64,000 bases of DNA, taken from assembly GCF_051859025.1 (NCBI RefSeq), contig NZ_JBHYGL010000016.1, positions 1 to 64,000 on the forward strand. Reading direction: 5' to 3'. This DNA comes from Falsiroseomonas sp051859025. Lineage in GTDB: Bacteria > Pseudomonadota > Alphaproteobacteria > Acetobacterales > Acetobacteraceae. Numbering within the stretch: position 1 is the first letter of the stretch; every line of letters starts with the position of its first letter. Positions 36,375 through 44,268 of the stretch are shown in pieces. Made by a program: the position numbers and the translations under genes. The notes beneath the pieces were generated by a model. It worked only from the letters and a program-made list of their open reading frames with translations. It searched no databases and had not been told where the DNA came from.

Positions 36375-37648
36375 CGGAACACCAACTGCGGCAGAGTCAG
36401 CGTGATCCAAGGCACGTAGGTGATGACCATCAGGCAGGCGAAGATGACGCCGATGAAGACCGGCAAATAGCGCATCATCTTGTCCACGCTGGTGTTGGCC
36501 ACCTGCGCCGCGGCGAAGAGGTTCACGCCGAAGGGCGGTGTGATCATGCCCATGGCCAGGTTCACCACCATGATCGTGCCGAAATGCACGCCATCGATGC
36601 CGAAGCGCTCCGCCGCTTCCTGCAGGATCGGCGCCAGCACGATGATGGAGGCCGAGGTCTCCACGAACATGCCGACGATGAACAGGAAGATGTTGACGCC
36701 CAGCAGGTAGAGGCCGGCGCCGTCGAAGGTTTCCACCAGCCAGGCCGCCGCCTGGTCCGGCACGCCCTGGCGGTTCAGCAGCCAGGAGAACAGCGCGGCG
36801 CAGGCGATGATGAACATGATCACCGCGCTGCTGATCACCGACTTGCGGAAGATGGGATAGAGGTCCCGCCAGCCGATCTCCCGGTGCAGGAACATGCCGA
36901 CGATGATCGCGTAGCAGACGGCAACGACCGAGGCCTCGGTCGGCGTGGTGACGCCGCCATAGATGCCGCCGAGCACGACGACAGGCATCAACAGCGCGAA
37001 GCCCGCCTGGCGCGTGGCGGCCACGAAGGACAGGCGGCCTTCGCCATCCCGCTTGCCCCAGCCGGTGATGCGGCACCACACCAGCACCGTCGCGATCAGC
37101 GCGCTGCCGATCAGCAGGCCCGGGCCGAAGCCGGCGATGAAAAGCTCCGGGATGCTGGTCTGGGTGGTGACGCCATAGAGGATCATGGGGATCGACGGCG
37201 GGATGATCACGCCGAGCTCCGCCGCGGTGGCCTGCAGCGCGGCCGCGAAGGCAACCGGGTAGCCCGCGCGCACCAGCGCCGGGATCATGATGGCGCCGAC
37301 CGCGAAGGTGGTGGCGACGGAGGAACCGCTGATGGCGGCGAAGATCATGCACGTCACGACGCAGGTCGCGGGCAGCCCGCCCTGGATGCCGCCGACGATG
37401 GAGCGCGCGAATTCGACGAGGCGGCGGGAGATGCCGCCGACATCCATGAGGTTGCCCGCCAGGATGAAGAAGGGGATGGCGGCCAGCGGGAACTTGTCCA
37501 GCGCCACGAACAGCTGCTGGGCCGCGACGATCAGCGGGAAGCTGGTATAGCCCTGGATGCCGATGATGGCGGCCAGGCCGATGGCGATGGCGACGGGGAT
37601 GCTGGCGGCGAAGAGCACCAGCATCACCGTGAGCATCATGCCGCTCAT
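36371..37648 (-). CDS. TRAP transporter large permease (DctM-type)
   Basis: The 425-residue inner-membrane protein starts at ATG 37648 and has about 12 helices. It begins TVMLVLFAASIPVAIAIGLA and contains AIPFFILAGNLMDVGGISRR, MIFAAISGSSVATTFAVGAI, GYPVAFAAALQATAAELGVI, IPPSIPMILYGVTTQTSIP and MGMITPPFGVNLFAAAQVAN, all family hallmarks. It uses the sodium gradient to import the carboxylate delivered by the receptor. It overlaps dctQ and the glycosylase gene by four bases on either side. Confidence 0.95.
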   Translation of the reverse strand: MSGMMLTVMLVLFAASIPVAIAIGLAAIIGIQGYTSFPLIVAAQQLFVALDKFPLAAIPFFILAGNLMDVGGISRRLVEFARSIVGGIQGGLPATCVVTCMIFAAISGSSVATTFAVGAIMIPALVRAGYPVAFAAALQATAAELGVIIPPSIPMILYGVTTQTSIPELFIAGFGPGLLIGSALIATVLVWCRITGWGKRDGEGRLSFVAATRQAGFALLMPVVVLGGIYGGVTTPTEASVVAVCYAIIVGMFLHREIGWRDLYPIFRKSVISSAVIMFIIACAALFSWLLNRQGVPDQAAAWLVETFDGAGLYLLGVNIFLFIVGMFVETSASIIVLAPILQEAAERFGIDGVHFGTIMVVNLAMGMITPPFGVNLFAAAQVANTSVDKMMRYLPVFIGVIFACLMVITYVPWITLTLPQLVFR

Positions 37649-38241
37649 ACCGCGGTCTCCAGTTCTTCGCTGCGACGGTCGAGGAAATGGGCGATGGCGC
37701 CGACCACGGCAAAGATGGCGCCGAGCGGGATGGCGGCGTAGCCCCAGGACATCGAAACCTCGAGCCCCGCCATTTCCTGGAACTGGACCCGCGTCGCCAT
37801 GGTCCAGCCGAACCAGAACATGACCCCCATGAAGGAGAGGGAGCAGGCAAGGGAGGCGGCCTCGATCGACCGGCGAAGCTTGCCGGTGGAATAGCGGTGC
37901 GCGACATCGATGGAGACCAGCGCGCCGGCGCGCAGCGCGACCGCCAGGCCGAGATAGGCCATCCAGATGAGGGCCGTGCGGACCAGCGCTTCCGACCACA
38001 CGGCGGGCGCTTCGGTGGCGAAGCGGGCGATGACCTGCCAGAGCCCGGCACCGACCGCGACGGTGAGCGCGAGGCAGGCGATGATGGAAGCCGCGCCGGT
38101 GGTGATCCGGTCCAGCCCCAGCACGGCGCGGCGGATGGTGGCGCGCAGGCCATCGCCCTCCGCCGCCCAGAGCGCCAGCGCCACGGTGAGGAGGGTGAGC
38201 ACCCCCGTCACCTGCAGCGGCAGCGTGTTCATCGCATTCAT
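37645..38241 (-). CDS. TRAP transporter small permease (DctQ-type)
   Basis: The 198-residue protein has four hydrophobic segments: VTGVLTLLTVALALWA, AASIIACLALTVAVGAGLWQ, ALIWMAYLGLAVALRAGALV, and AAIPLGAIFAVVGAIAHFL. The conserved WMAYLGLAVALRAGALVSID block matches DctQ. It sits beside the large permease in the membrane. The start is at 38241 or the next ATG at 38232. It follows the receptor gene after a strong hairpin. Confidence 0.93.
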   Translation of the reverse strand: MNAMNTLPLQVTGVLTLLTVALALWAAEGDGLRATIRRAVLGLDRITTGAASIIACLALTVAVGAGLWQVIARFATEAPAVWSEALVRTALIWMAYLGLAVALRAGALVSIDVAHRYSTGKLRRSIEAASLACSLSFMGVMFWFGWTMATRVQFQEMAGLEVSMSWGYAAIPLGAIFAVVGAIAHFLDRRSEELETAV

Positions 38242-38264
38242 TGTTGCTCGCCCCCTTAAACAAC

Positions 38265-38292
38265 GGGGGCGCGGGGTTGTCCCCGCGCCCCC
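38265..38292 (-). other. Intercistronic hairpin between TRAP receptor and small permease
   Basis: Bases 38265-38276 (GGGGGCGCGGGG) and 38281-38292 are perfect complements around a four-base loop, followed on the minus strand by GTTGTTT. This fits partial termination and 3' protection, giving more receptor than membrane subunits. Confidence 0.65.
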
Positions 38293-38315
38293 TCACTCAA
38301 TCCGGCAATGGCCGG

Positions 38316-39296
38316 TCAGTTCGCACGCCATTCGCGGATGCGGCGAAGCAGCGCGCTGTCCAGTTGCTGCTCGATCTGCGCCGCGCCGGGGGCCAGGGCC
38401 GTCTGGAAGGCGGCGCTGTCCACCTGGGTGACGACGGTCATGCCACGGCGGCGCAGTTCCTCGACGCCCGCGGCCTCATCGGCCGAGTTCTTGGCGCGGT
38501 TGGCGGCGGCGCCGGCGCGGGCGGCTTCGTTGAAGGCCGCGCGGTCGGCGGCGTTCATGCGGCCGACCAGGCCGGGGTTGCAGATCAGGATCGCCGGCGA
38601 ATAGACGTGGCCTGTCAGCGTCAGGAAGCGCTGCACCTGGTTCAGGTTGTTGGCCAGGATCACCGCGATCGGGTTCTCCTGCCCGTCGACCGTGCCCTGC
38701 TGCAGGGCGGGGACGAGCTCGGAGAAGGCCATCGGCGTCGGCAGCGCGCCCAGCTGCGTGAAGGCGCGCATATGCACCTGGTTTTCCATGGTGCGGACCT
38801 TCAGGCCGCGGATGTCGGCGGGGGCATTCACCTCACGCCGCGAATTGGTCAGGTGGCGGAAGCCGTTTTCCATCCACACCACGCCGACCAGGCCGCGGGC
38901 GGTGAAGCGCGCCAGCATCTGCTGGCCGATCTCGCCATCCAGCACGCCGCGGGCATGGGCAGTGTCGCGGAACAGGAAGGGGACGTCGAAGTTGCGGACT
39001 TCCGGGACGAAGTTGCCGACCGGGCCGGTGGAGGTGAGGGAGCATTCGATCGTGCCGATCTGCACGCTCTCGATCGCCTCGCGCTCATTGTCGTTGCGCT
39101 GGATGTTGACGCGGTACCGCCCGCCCGTGGCGCGTTCCAGCGCCTCCTTGAACGCGGTGACGCCGGCGCCGTAGTGGCTGGCCAGCGGCAGCGGGTGCTG
39201 GACGGTGATGGTGGTCTGTGCCTGGGCCTGGGCCATCGGCAGGGACAGCGGCAGGGCGATCGCGGCGGCGAGCGCCACGCGGCGGGTCAGGTTCAT
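38316..39296 (-). CDS. TRAP transporter periplasmic receptor (DctP-type)
   Basis: The 326-residue protein starts at ATG 39296. A signal peptide (TRRVALAAAIALPLSLPMAQ) precedes the DctP fold: TITVQHPLPLASHYGAG, EALERATGGRYRVNIQRND, ESVQIGTIECSLTSTGPV, EVRNFDVPFLFRDTAHARG and VVWMENGFRHLTNSRREVN. Such receptors bind C4-dicarboxylates, sugar acids or 2-oxo acids through a conserved Arg. It is the first gene of the operon with dctQ, dctM and the AlkA-type glycosylase. The ligand is unknown. Confidence 0.95.
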   Translation of the reverse strand: MNLTRRVALAAAIALPLSLPMAQAQAQTTITVQHPLPLASHYGAGVTAFKEALERATGGRYRVNIQRNDNEREAIESVQIGTIECSLTSTGPVGNFVPEVRNFDVPFLFRDTAHARGVLDGEIGQQMLARFTARGLVGVVWMENGFRHLTNSRREVNAPADIRGLKVRTMENQVHMRAFTQLGALPTPMAFSELVPALQQGTVDGQENPIAVILANNLNQVQRFLTLTGHVYSPAILICNPGLVGRMNAADRAAFNEAARAGAAANRAKNSADEAAGVEELRRRGMTVVTQVDSAAFQTALAPGAAQIEQQLDSALLRRIREWRAN

Positions 39297-39380
39297 GGCA
39301 ACGTCTCCCCAAGGGCGGGGGCGCCTTCGCAGCGCCCCCATGCGGCACCCGTATAGGAGAGGTGCCGCCAGCGCATCAAT

Positions 39381-39398
39381 CCCGGGACTTCACCCGGG
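39381..39398 (-). terminator. Possible terminator after the TerC gene
   Basis: CCCGGG at 39381-39386 and 39393-39398 can pair around a six-base loop, just downstream of the TerC stop on the minus strand. The T-run is minimal (ATT), so confidence is moderate. Confidence 0.35.
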
Positions 39399-39422
39399 GC
39401 TGAGGCTACCGGCGGGTTCGGA

Positions 39423-40055
39423 TCAATGCCCGTGCGGTGCCGGGATGGGCAGGCCGAGCGCCAGTTCGACGTTGGCGGCCTGCAGACCCTCCCACAGCAG
39501 CTCGACGCCGATATAGGCAATCAGCGCCAGGCCGATATAGGCAATAATCTTGTATCGATCGAGCAGCTTGGCCAGCGCGCCGCCGAGCACGCCCATCAGC
39601 ACGATGGAGATCAGCAGGCCGATCACCAGCATGGGCAGGTTGTTGCGCGCGATGGCGGCGACGGCGAGGACGTTGTCGAGGCTCATCGACACGTCGGCGA
39701 TGATGATCTGCCAAAGCGCCTGGCGAAGGGTCTTCTCCTTCACCTCGTGGCCTTCCTCGCCTTCCTTCTCCTCCTTGCCGCGAAGCTCGGACCAGAAGCC
39801 CCAGGCGATGTAGAGAAGCGCGGCGCCGCCGACGATCTCGATCCACCAGAGGCCGAGGAGGTAGGTGGCGAAGATCGAGAAGATGATGCGCAGCACGGCA
39901 GCCGCGACGATGCCGAAGAGCACCGCCTTGTTCCGCAGCGCCGGCGGCAGGCCGGCGGCGGCCAGGCCGATGACCACGGCGTTGTCGCCGGACAGGATGA
40001 TGTTCAGCCAAAGAATCTGCAGGAACTGCGCGCCCTGCCCGAGCAGATAGTCCAT
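39423..40055 (-). CDS. TerC family integral membrane protein (YkoY/YjbE-like)
   Basis: The 210-residue protein starts at ATG 40055 with GGAG six bases upstream on the minus strand. Helices carry the conserved acidic motifs WLNIILSGDNAVVIGLAAAG and IIIADVSMSLDNVLAVAAIA; further helices are FGIVAAAVLRIIFSIFATYL and IVLMGVLGGALAKLLDRYK. A charged loop rich in Glu/Lys (KEEKEGEEGHEVKEK) separates two three-helix bundles. TerC proteins of this type export manganese or support metalation of secreted proteins. I looked for a yybP-ykoY Mn riboswitch upstream and did not find a convincing one. Confidence 0.92.
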   Translation of the reverse strand: MDYLLGQGAQFLQILWLNIILSGDNAVVIGLAAAGLPPALRNKAVLFGIVAAAVLRIIFSIFATYLLGLWWIEIVGGAALLYIAWGFWSELRGKEEKEGEEGHEVKEKTLRQALWQIIIADVSMSLDNVLAVAAIARNNLPMLVIGLLISIVLMGVLGGALAKLLDRYKIIAYIGLALIAYIGVELLWEGLQAANVELALGLPIPAPHGH

Positions 40056-40145
40056 TCCATATCTCCAGGGGCGGCGCACCAGGCAGCCGCTTCCCCCCTG
40101 GCCCAAGGCTACCGGCTGGAAGAAGGGAGCCGTAGTTTCCACGCC

Positions 40146-40268
40146 ATGTCATCGAATCCAGATGAAACATGGCACATCGTCCAGAAGGCGGATGACGGAA
40201 GCGCCATGTCGCCCCTGGCATTCGGTTCGTGGCTTGGCATTGAACCGGATGGCGCCGCTTCCGGCTGA
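40146..40268 (+). CDS. Candidate 40-residue small protein
   Basis: An ATG at 40146 opens 40 codons in the 279-base gap between the TerC gene and the racemase-like gene. The product begins SSNPDETWHIVQKADDG and ends FGSWLGIEPDGAASG; it is polar, with three Trp/Phe-containing segments, and its codons are less GC-rich than in the neighbours. A GGGAG at 40125-40129 is rather far upstream. I recognise no family. It could be chance; the inverted repeat at 40289-40313 following it would fit as a 3' hairpin. Confidence 0.35.
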   Translation: MSSNPDETWHIVQKADDGSAMSPLAFGSWLGIEPDGAASG

Positions 40269-40288
40269 CGATCCCGTAACTCGCCGCA

Positions 40289-40313
40289 TTGCCGGCAGCC
40301 CATGCGCCGGCAA
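40289..40313. other. Inverted repeat near the end of the racemase-like gene
   Basis: TTGCCGGC (40289-40296) and GCCGGCAA (40306-40313) are exact complements with a nine-base loop. It lies downstream of both the candidate small gene on the plus strand and the racemase-like gene on the minus strand, so it may end either transcript; no T-run is seen. Confidence 0.4.
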
Positions 40314-40334
40314 GGCGGGTTCATGCGGCTGCTT

Positions 40335-41066
40335 TCAACCGCCGCGCAGCAGCGCGTCCAGCGCCGGGGACAGGCCCATGCTGGCGCGCCCCATGGGCGC
40401 GGCGTAGCTGCCGCCGCGGGGCTTCGGCAGGCCGAGGCCGACCAGGCCTTCCAGCAGCTTCACCGCGCAGGCGATGCCGTCCAGCAGCGGCACCGGGCAA
40501 TCCTCCTGCAGCCGCCGGTCCATGCCGGCCAGGGCGGCGCCGGCCAGCACGATGACGTCGCAGCCTTCGGCCATGGCGCGGGCTTCGGCCAGCACCATGG
40601 CCGCCACGCCCTCGGGGTCCCGCAGCGCATCCAGCGGCGTGGCCGCGATGCCGCGCACCATGGCGCAGCGGGCGGACAGCCCGTGGCGCGCCACCAGATC
40701 CTCATAGGCTGCGACCTGGCCGAGGGTCAGGATCCCGAAGCGGCCGCCGACCATGCAGGCGGTCAGGCAGCCCGCCTCCGTCATGCCCAGCACCGGGCAG
40801 GGCATGAGCTGGCGCGCGGCTTCCAGCGCCGTGTCGTGGCTGACGGCCAGAACCACCGCTTCGACCCGCCCGGCATGTTCCGCCAGCATGGACAGCAGAG
40901 CGTGGGAGGCGATGGCGTTTTCCACCCGCGTCGAGATCACCGCCGGGCCGAAGGTCGGTGTGGCCCCGATGATGACGGTGGTGGGCGCCGCCGCCTGGCG
41001 CGCGACGGCGGCGCAGGCATCGGTGATGGCGGCGGTGGTGTTGGCGTTCGCGATGAGGATGCGCAT
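40335..41066 (-). CDS. Asp/Glu/hydantoin racemase family protein lacking both catalytic cysteines
   Basis: The 243-residue protein has the family frame (RILIANANTTAAITDACAAV, MVGGRFGILTLGQVAAYEDL, LLDGIACAVKLLEGLVGLG). In hydantoin and allantoin racemases the first catalytic Cys lies in ACFxDPGL and the second in VLGCAGM; here the equivalent segments read AVSHDTAL (residues 74-81) and VLAGAAL (173-179), with Val and Gly in place of Cys. A two-base racemase mechanism is therefore unlikely. It could be a lyase-like, ligand-binding or inactive member. It follows the TauD-like gene by six bases. Confidence 0.82.
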   Translation of the reverse strand: MRILIANANTTAAITDACAAVARQAAAPTTVIIGATPTFGPAVISTRVENAIASHALLSMLAEHAGRVEAVVLAVSHDTALEAARQLMPCPVLGMTEAGCLTACMVGGRFGILTLGQVAAYEDLVARHGLSARCAMVRGIAATPLDALRDPEGVAAMVLAEARAMAEGCDVIVLAGAALAGMDRRLQEDCPVPLLDGIACAVKLLEGLVGLGLPKPRGGSYAAPMGRASMGLSPALDALLRGG

Positions 41067-41072
41067 GGGCCT

Positions 41073-42062
41073 CTAGCCTCCGACCATGCCGGTATCGGTC
41101 GTATTCGGCGCGCCGCCCAGCGCCACGAGCCCTTCCGGCAGGGCGCGGGACGTCTCGCTCAACAGCAGCAGGCGCAGCGCCAGGCGGGTGATGGTGGGCG
41201 GCGCATCGGGCTCCGCGGGGGCCAGGGCCTCCGCATTGCGCTTCCAGACCTGGAGCGGGTTGAACAGCAGCACGTCGCCGGGGCGGACATCGAGGCGCAG
41301 CGCCAGGCCGGGTTCGGCGCAGAGCGTGTCCAGCAGGTCCAGCGCCTCCATCTGCGCCGCGGTCAGGCGGGGCGTTTCGGGGATGGCCTGGGCGGCTTCG
41401 ATGGCATCGCGGGCGTAGCGGCCGACGAAGGCGCCGGAGGCGGTGCTGAACACCGGCAGGCCCACCACGCCGCCGCCAGGCGCGGCATGGGGCAGGGGGC
41501 GGTACAGCGCCTCCAGCGCCGGGCGGGCGCGCTTCATCATCTCATTGTGCACGGTGGCCGCGGCGACGAGCATGACGGGATCGACCTCCGGCGGCTGGCG
41601 TAGGACCAGCATGGCGACGATGTCGGCCGCATCGGCATGGAAACGCCAGCGGAGCGCACCGCCGGAGGGGCTGGAGACGCGCTGCACGGCGCTGTCCTGG
41701 CCCCCCGTCGCCACCGGGCGGCCGAGATGGGCGCCCAGCGCCAGCAGCAGGGGTTCGGCCATCGCCTCATCCAGCGGGAGGCCGCGCAGCACGGCGAGGC
41801 CCCGGCCGGTATCGAGCCGCGCGGCGGCGTTGCGGAGGACGGCGCCGAATTTCGGCAGCGGCGCTTCCGCCGCCACCTGCGGCGCGCGGCCACCCAGGGC
41901 GGCGAGGGCGGCTTCGAGTTCGGCCGCATCCTCCGCGCCCACCGGGATCATCCAGTCGGAGGCGCGCAGATCCGCGGCGCGCCAGGCGGCGGGGCCGGCC
42001 TGGGGGACCAGCCGGGGGCGGCCCGGGTTCGTGGGGGGCGTAGTCGGGGATGTCGCACTCAT
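41073..42062 (-). CDS. TauD/TfdA-like dioxygenase-fold protein with altered iron site
   Basis: The 329-residue protein starts at ATG 42062. The fold is that of Fe(II)/2-oxoglutarate dioxygenases: LAVLRGLPLDEAMAEPLLLA, RWRFHADAADIVAML with the H-x-D pair (residues 142 and 144), LDVRPGDVLLFNPLQVWKR, and RLALRLLLLSE with the Arg. The distal His, found in the in-window paralog as VTLHGR, is replaced by a WKR stretch at about 273-275. Activity may be lost or changed. It is the first gene of a unit with the racemase-like gene and divergent from the M20 peptidase. Confidence 0.78.
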   Translation of the reverse strand: MSATSPTTPPTNPGRPRLVPQAGPAAWRAADLRASDWMIPVGAEDAAELEAALAALGGRAPQVAAEAPLPKFGAVLRNAAARLDTGRGLAVLRGLPLDEAMAEPLLLALGAHLGRPVATGGQDSAVQRVSSPSGGALRWRFHADAADIVAMLVLRQPPEVDPVMLVAAATVHNEMMKRARPALEALYRPLPHAAPGGGVVGLPVFSTASGAFVGRYARDAIEAAQAIPETPRLTAAQMEALDLLDTLCAEPGLALRLDVRPGDVLLFNPLQVWKRNAEALAPAEPDAPPTITRLALRLLLLSETSRALPEGLVALGGAPNTTDTGMVGG

Positions 42063-42176
42063 TGGGGGCACACTACAGCATGATTTGGCGGCTGGCACAT
42101 GAGCGCTGCGTCAGGCGGCTTGCCCGCATCGTGCCGAGGCAGCAGGCTGGCGGCGGGGATACGGAGACGGATACGG

Positions 42177-43346
42177 ATGGACGCGCCTGCCAGCAGCCTC
42201 GATGCCAGCCAGCCCTGGCTTGGCCTACCCTTCGATGCGGAACAGATCCTGGAAGGGCTGCGCGGCTGGGTGGAATGCGAAAGCCCGACCTTCGATGCAG
42301 CGGCGGTGGAACGTATGCTGGCGCTGGCGGCGCGGGACCTGGCGCTGATCGGCGCGCGCGTCGAACACATTGCGGGCCGGATGGGTTTCGCGGGCTGCAT
42401 CCGCGCGCGCTTCCCCCACCCCGCGGGCGATGCCGTGCCGGGCATCCTGGTGCTGGCGCATCTGGATACCGTCCACCCCGTGGGGACTCTGGCAAAGCTG
42501 CCCTTCCGGCGGGATGGCGGGACCTACCGCGGCCCCGGCATCTTCGACATGAAGGGCGGCACCTACCTGGCGGTGGAGGCGATGCGCCAACTGCTGCGCG
42601 CCGGCGTCACCACGAAGCTGCCCGTGACCTTCCTGCTGACGCCGGATGAGGAGGTGGGAAGCCCCTCCACCCGCGACCTGATCGAGGCCGAGGCGCGGCG
42701 GGCCCGCTTCGTGCTGGTGCCCGAACCCGCGCGGCCCGATGGCGGCGTCGTGACCGGGCGCTACGCCATCGCGCGCTTCAACCTGCGCACCACGGGCCGG
42801 CCTTCCCATGCGGGCATCACGCTGGGGGAAGGCCGCAGCGCGATCCGGGAGATGTGCAAGCAGATCCTCGCGATCGAGGCGATGACGACGGAAAGCTGCA
42901 CCTTCTCCGCCGGTGTCATGCATGCGGGGCAATGGGTGAATTGCGTGGCCACGCATTGCGACGCGGAAGTGCTGAGCATGGCGAAGCGGCAGGAGGATCT
43001 GGATGCCGGCGTCGCGCGGATGCTGGCGCTGCAATCCTCCAACCCCGATGTGGTGCTGGAGGTGAAGCGCGGCGTGACGCGCCCGGTGTGGGAGCCCGAT
43101 GCCGGTGTGCGGGCGCTGCATGCCGAAGCGCGGGCGATCGCGATGGGGATGGGCTTCGACATCCCGCCGCAATCCTCCGGCGGCGGGTCCGACGGCAACT
43201 TCACTGGCGCGATGGGCGTGCCGACGCTGGACGGGCTCGGCGTGGCCGGGGCGGGGGCGCATACGCTGGACGAGCATATCGTCGTTTCGTCGCTGGTGCC
43301 GCGGGCGCGGCTGCTGGCGGGGCTGTTCACCAGGCTGGGGGCGTGA
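42177..43346 (+). CDS. M20 family metallopeptidase (CPG2/ArgE-like)
   Basis: The 389-residue zinc hydrolase starts at ATG 42177 with GGAG at 42163-42166. Metal and catalytic motifs are LAHLDTVHPVGT, GIFDMKGGTYLAVEAM, LTPDEEVGSPSTRDLIE, VLVPEPARPDGGVVTGR, and the last His in GAHTLDEHIVVSSL; the dimerisation segment is GRPSHAGITLGEGRS. Closest known activities are glutamate carboxypeptidase G2 and deacylases of N-acyl amino acids. No signal peptide is evident. The stop overlaps a GTG that begins a small secreted protein. Confidence 0.92.
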   Translation: MDAPASSLDASQPWLGLPFDAEQILEGLRGWVECESPTFDAAAVERMLALAARDLALIGARVEHIAGRMGFAGCIRARFPHPAGDAVPGILVLAHLDTVHPVGTLAKLPFRRDGGTYRGPGIFDMKGGTYLAVEAMRQLLRAGVTTKLPVTFLLTPDEEVGSPSTRDLIEAEARRARFVLVPEPARPDGGVVTGRYAIARFNLRTTGRPSHAGITLGEGRSAIREMCKQILAIEAMTTESCTFSAGVMHAGQWVNCVATHCDAEVLSMAKRQEDLDAGVARMLALQSSNPDVVLEVKRGVTRPVWEPDAGVRALHAEARAIAMGMGFDIPPQSSGGGSDGNFTGAMGVPTLDGLGVAGAGAHTLDEHIVVSSLVPRARLLAGLFTRLGA

Positions 43347-43741
43347 CGGTGCGGGCGGCGATCTTCGCCGCGCTGCTGGCACCGGGGCTGGCCTTCGCCC
43401 CCGCTGCCTGGGGACAGAGCGCGCCGTTGACGGGGCCCAATGCGGCGGCGGTGCATGGGCAGGCGCCGGCGGGGCGCCAGAGCTTGTCATCGCCCGCGAC
43501 GGGAACGGCGGCGCGCAGGGCACCGGCGCGGCCCCAGCGCGAGGCGGCGGCGCGGCCGCGGACGCGCAACGCATCGCCGCTCGGCAACGTCAATCCGCGC
43601 ACCGCGACGGGGCCGGAGGGCGGGCGCACCTCCTCCAGCGAGTTGCGGCACGAGGCGCAGGTGAACGAGGCGCGGCGCCGGCAGCAGGGCGCGGAGCGCC
43701 GCGCGGCGGGCGCGCAGGATGGCGTCAGGCTCGGGCGGTAG
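43343..43741 (+). CDS. Hypothetical secreted low-complexity protein
   Basis: The 132-residue product starts at GTG 43343, overlapping the M20 stop by four bases. A signal peptide (VRAAIFAALLAPGLAFAPAA) ends at WGQS. The mature part is Ala/Arg/Pro/Gly-rich (TAARRAPARPQREAAARPR, LRHEAQVNEARRRQQGAERR) and probably disordered with a basic charge. I recognise no family. Coupled translation and a clear signal peptide support it, while the composition is close to that of noncoding frames in this GC-rich genome. Confidence 0.55.
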   Translation: MTVRAAIFAALLAPGLAFAPAAWGQSAPLTGPNAAAVHGQAPAGRQSLSSPATGTAARRAPARPQREAAARPRTRNASPLGNVNPRTATGPEGGRTSSSELRHEAQVNEARRRQQGAERRAAGAQDGVRLGR

Positions 43742-43758
43742 GTTCGCGCGCCTCAGTC

Positions 43759-44268
43759 CTATGCCCGGTGCAGCAGGACCCAGCCCTCGGCATTCGCGAG
43801 CGGCTCCAGCTGCGGCCAGATGCGGGCCGAGAGCGACATCCGGTCGCGCCGGCGTCCGACACGGCCGGGCGCATCCTCCTCGACCCCGCCGGGACGCCGC
43901 GGGCTGGCGGGTGGATGGATCTCGTACTCCTCCCAGACGCGATCGACGAAGGCGCTGAAGACGAAGTGGCTGTCGATGGTGGCGGTCACGCGTACCCAGC
44001 CCGATGGGTGGGCGGATAGGGTGAGGACGCCGCTGATGCCCTGGCTTTCGAAGGCGATGCTGCCCCCATCGGGTTCGCAGCGCAGGGGGTTGATCCGGAG
44101 CGGCTGATTGCCGGCGCTCTCGATCACCCAGTCGGGGGCGTCGCGGGCGGTGGCTTCGAGGTCGAGGGCGAAGCCGTACAGCGCCGCGGCGGGCGACTCG
44201 CTGCCACCCGCCGCGCTGTCGAAGAAAGCCGGCGCGAAGCCGGGCGGTGGCTCCTCAGCCGCCGCCAT
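43759..44268 (-). CDS. Hypothetical protein, 169 residues
   Basis: The product starts at ATG 44268, 14 bases inside the end of the SDR gene upstream, so the two are coupled. It begins AAAEEPPPGFAPAFF and contains LYGFALDLEATARDAPDW, GISGVLTLSAHPSGWVRVT and FSAFVDRVWEEYEIHPP; a beta-rich fold of the immunity-protein or DUF type is possible. No signal peptide or membrane segment is seen. The middle Pro/Arg-rich linker (PRRPGGVEEDAPGRVGRRR) leads to a short C-terminal block. Function unknown. Confidence 0.6.
   Translation of the reverse strand: MAAAEEPPPGFAPAFFDSAAGGSESPAAALYGFALDLEATARDAPDWVIESAGNQPLRINPLRCEPDGGSIAFESQGISGVLTLSAHPSGWVRVTATIDSHFVFSAFVDRVWEEYEIHPPASPRRPGGVEEDAPGRVGRRRDRMSLSARIWPQLEPLANAEGWVLLHRA

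Noticed and set aside
40056..40145. Possible manganese (yybP-ykoY) riboswitch upstream of the TerC gene
   Set aside because: TerC-family genes often carry this element, and some G-rich segments are present, but the conserved paired loops could not be placed.
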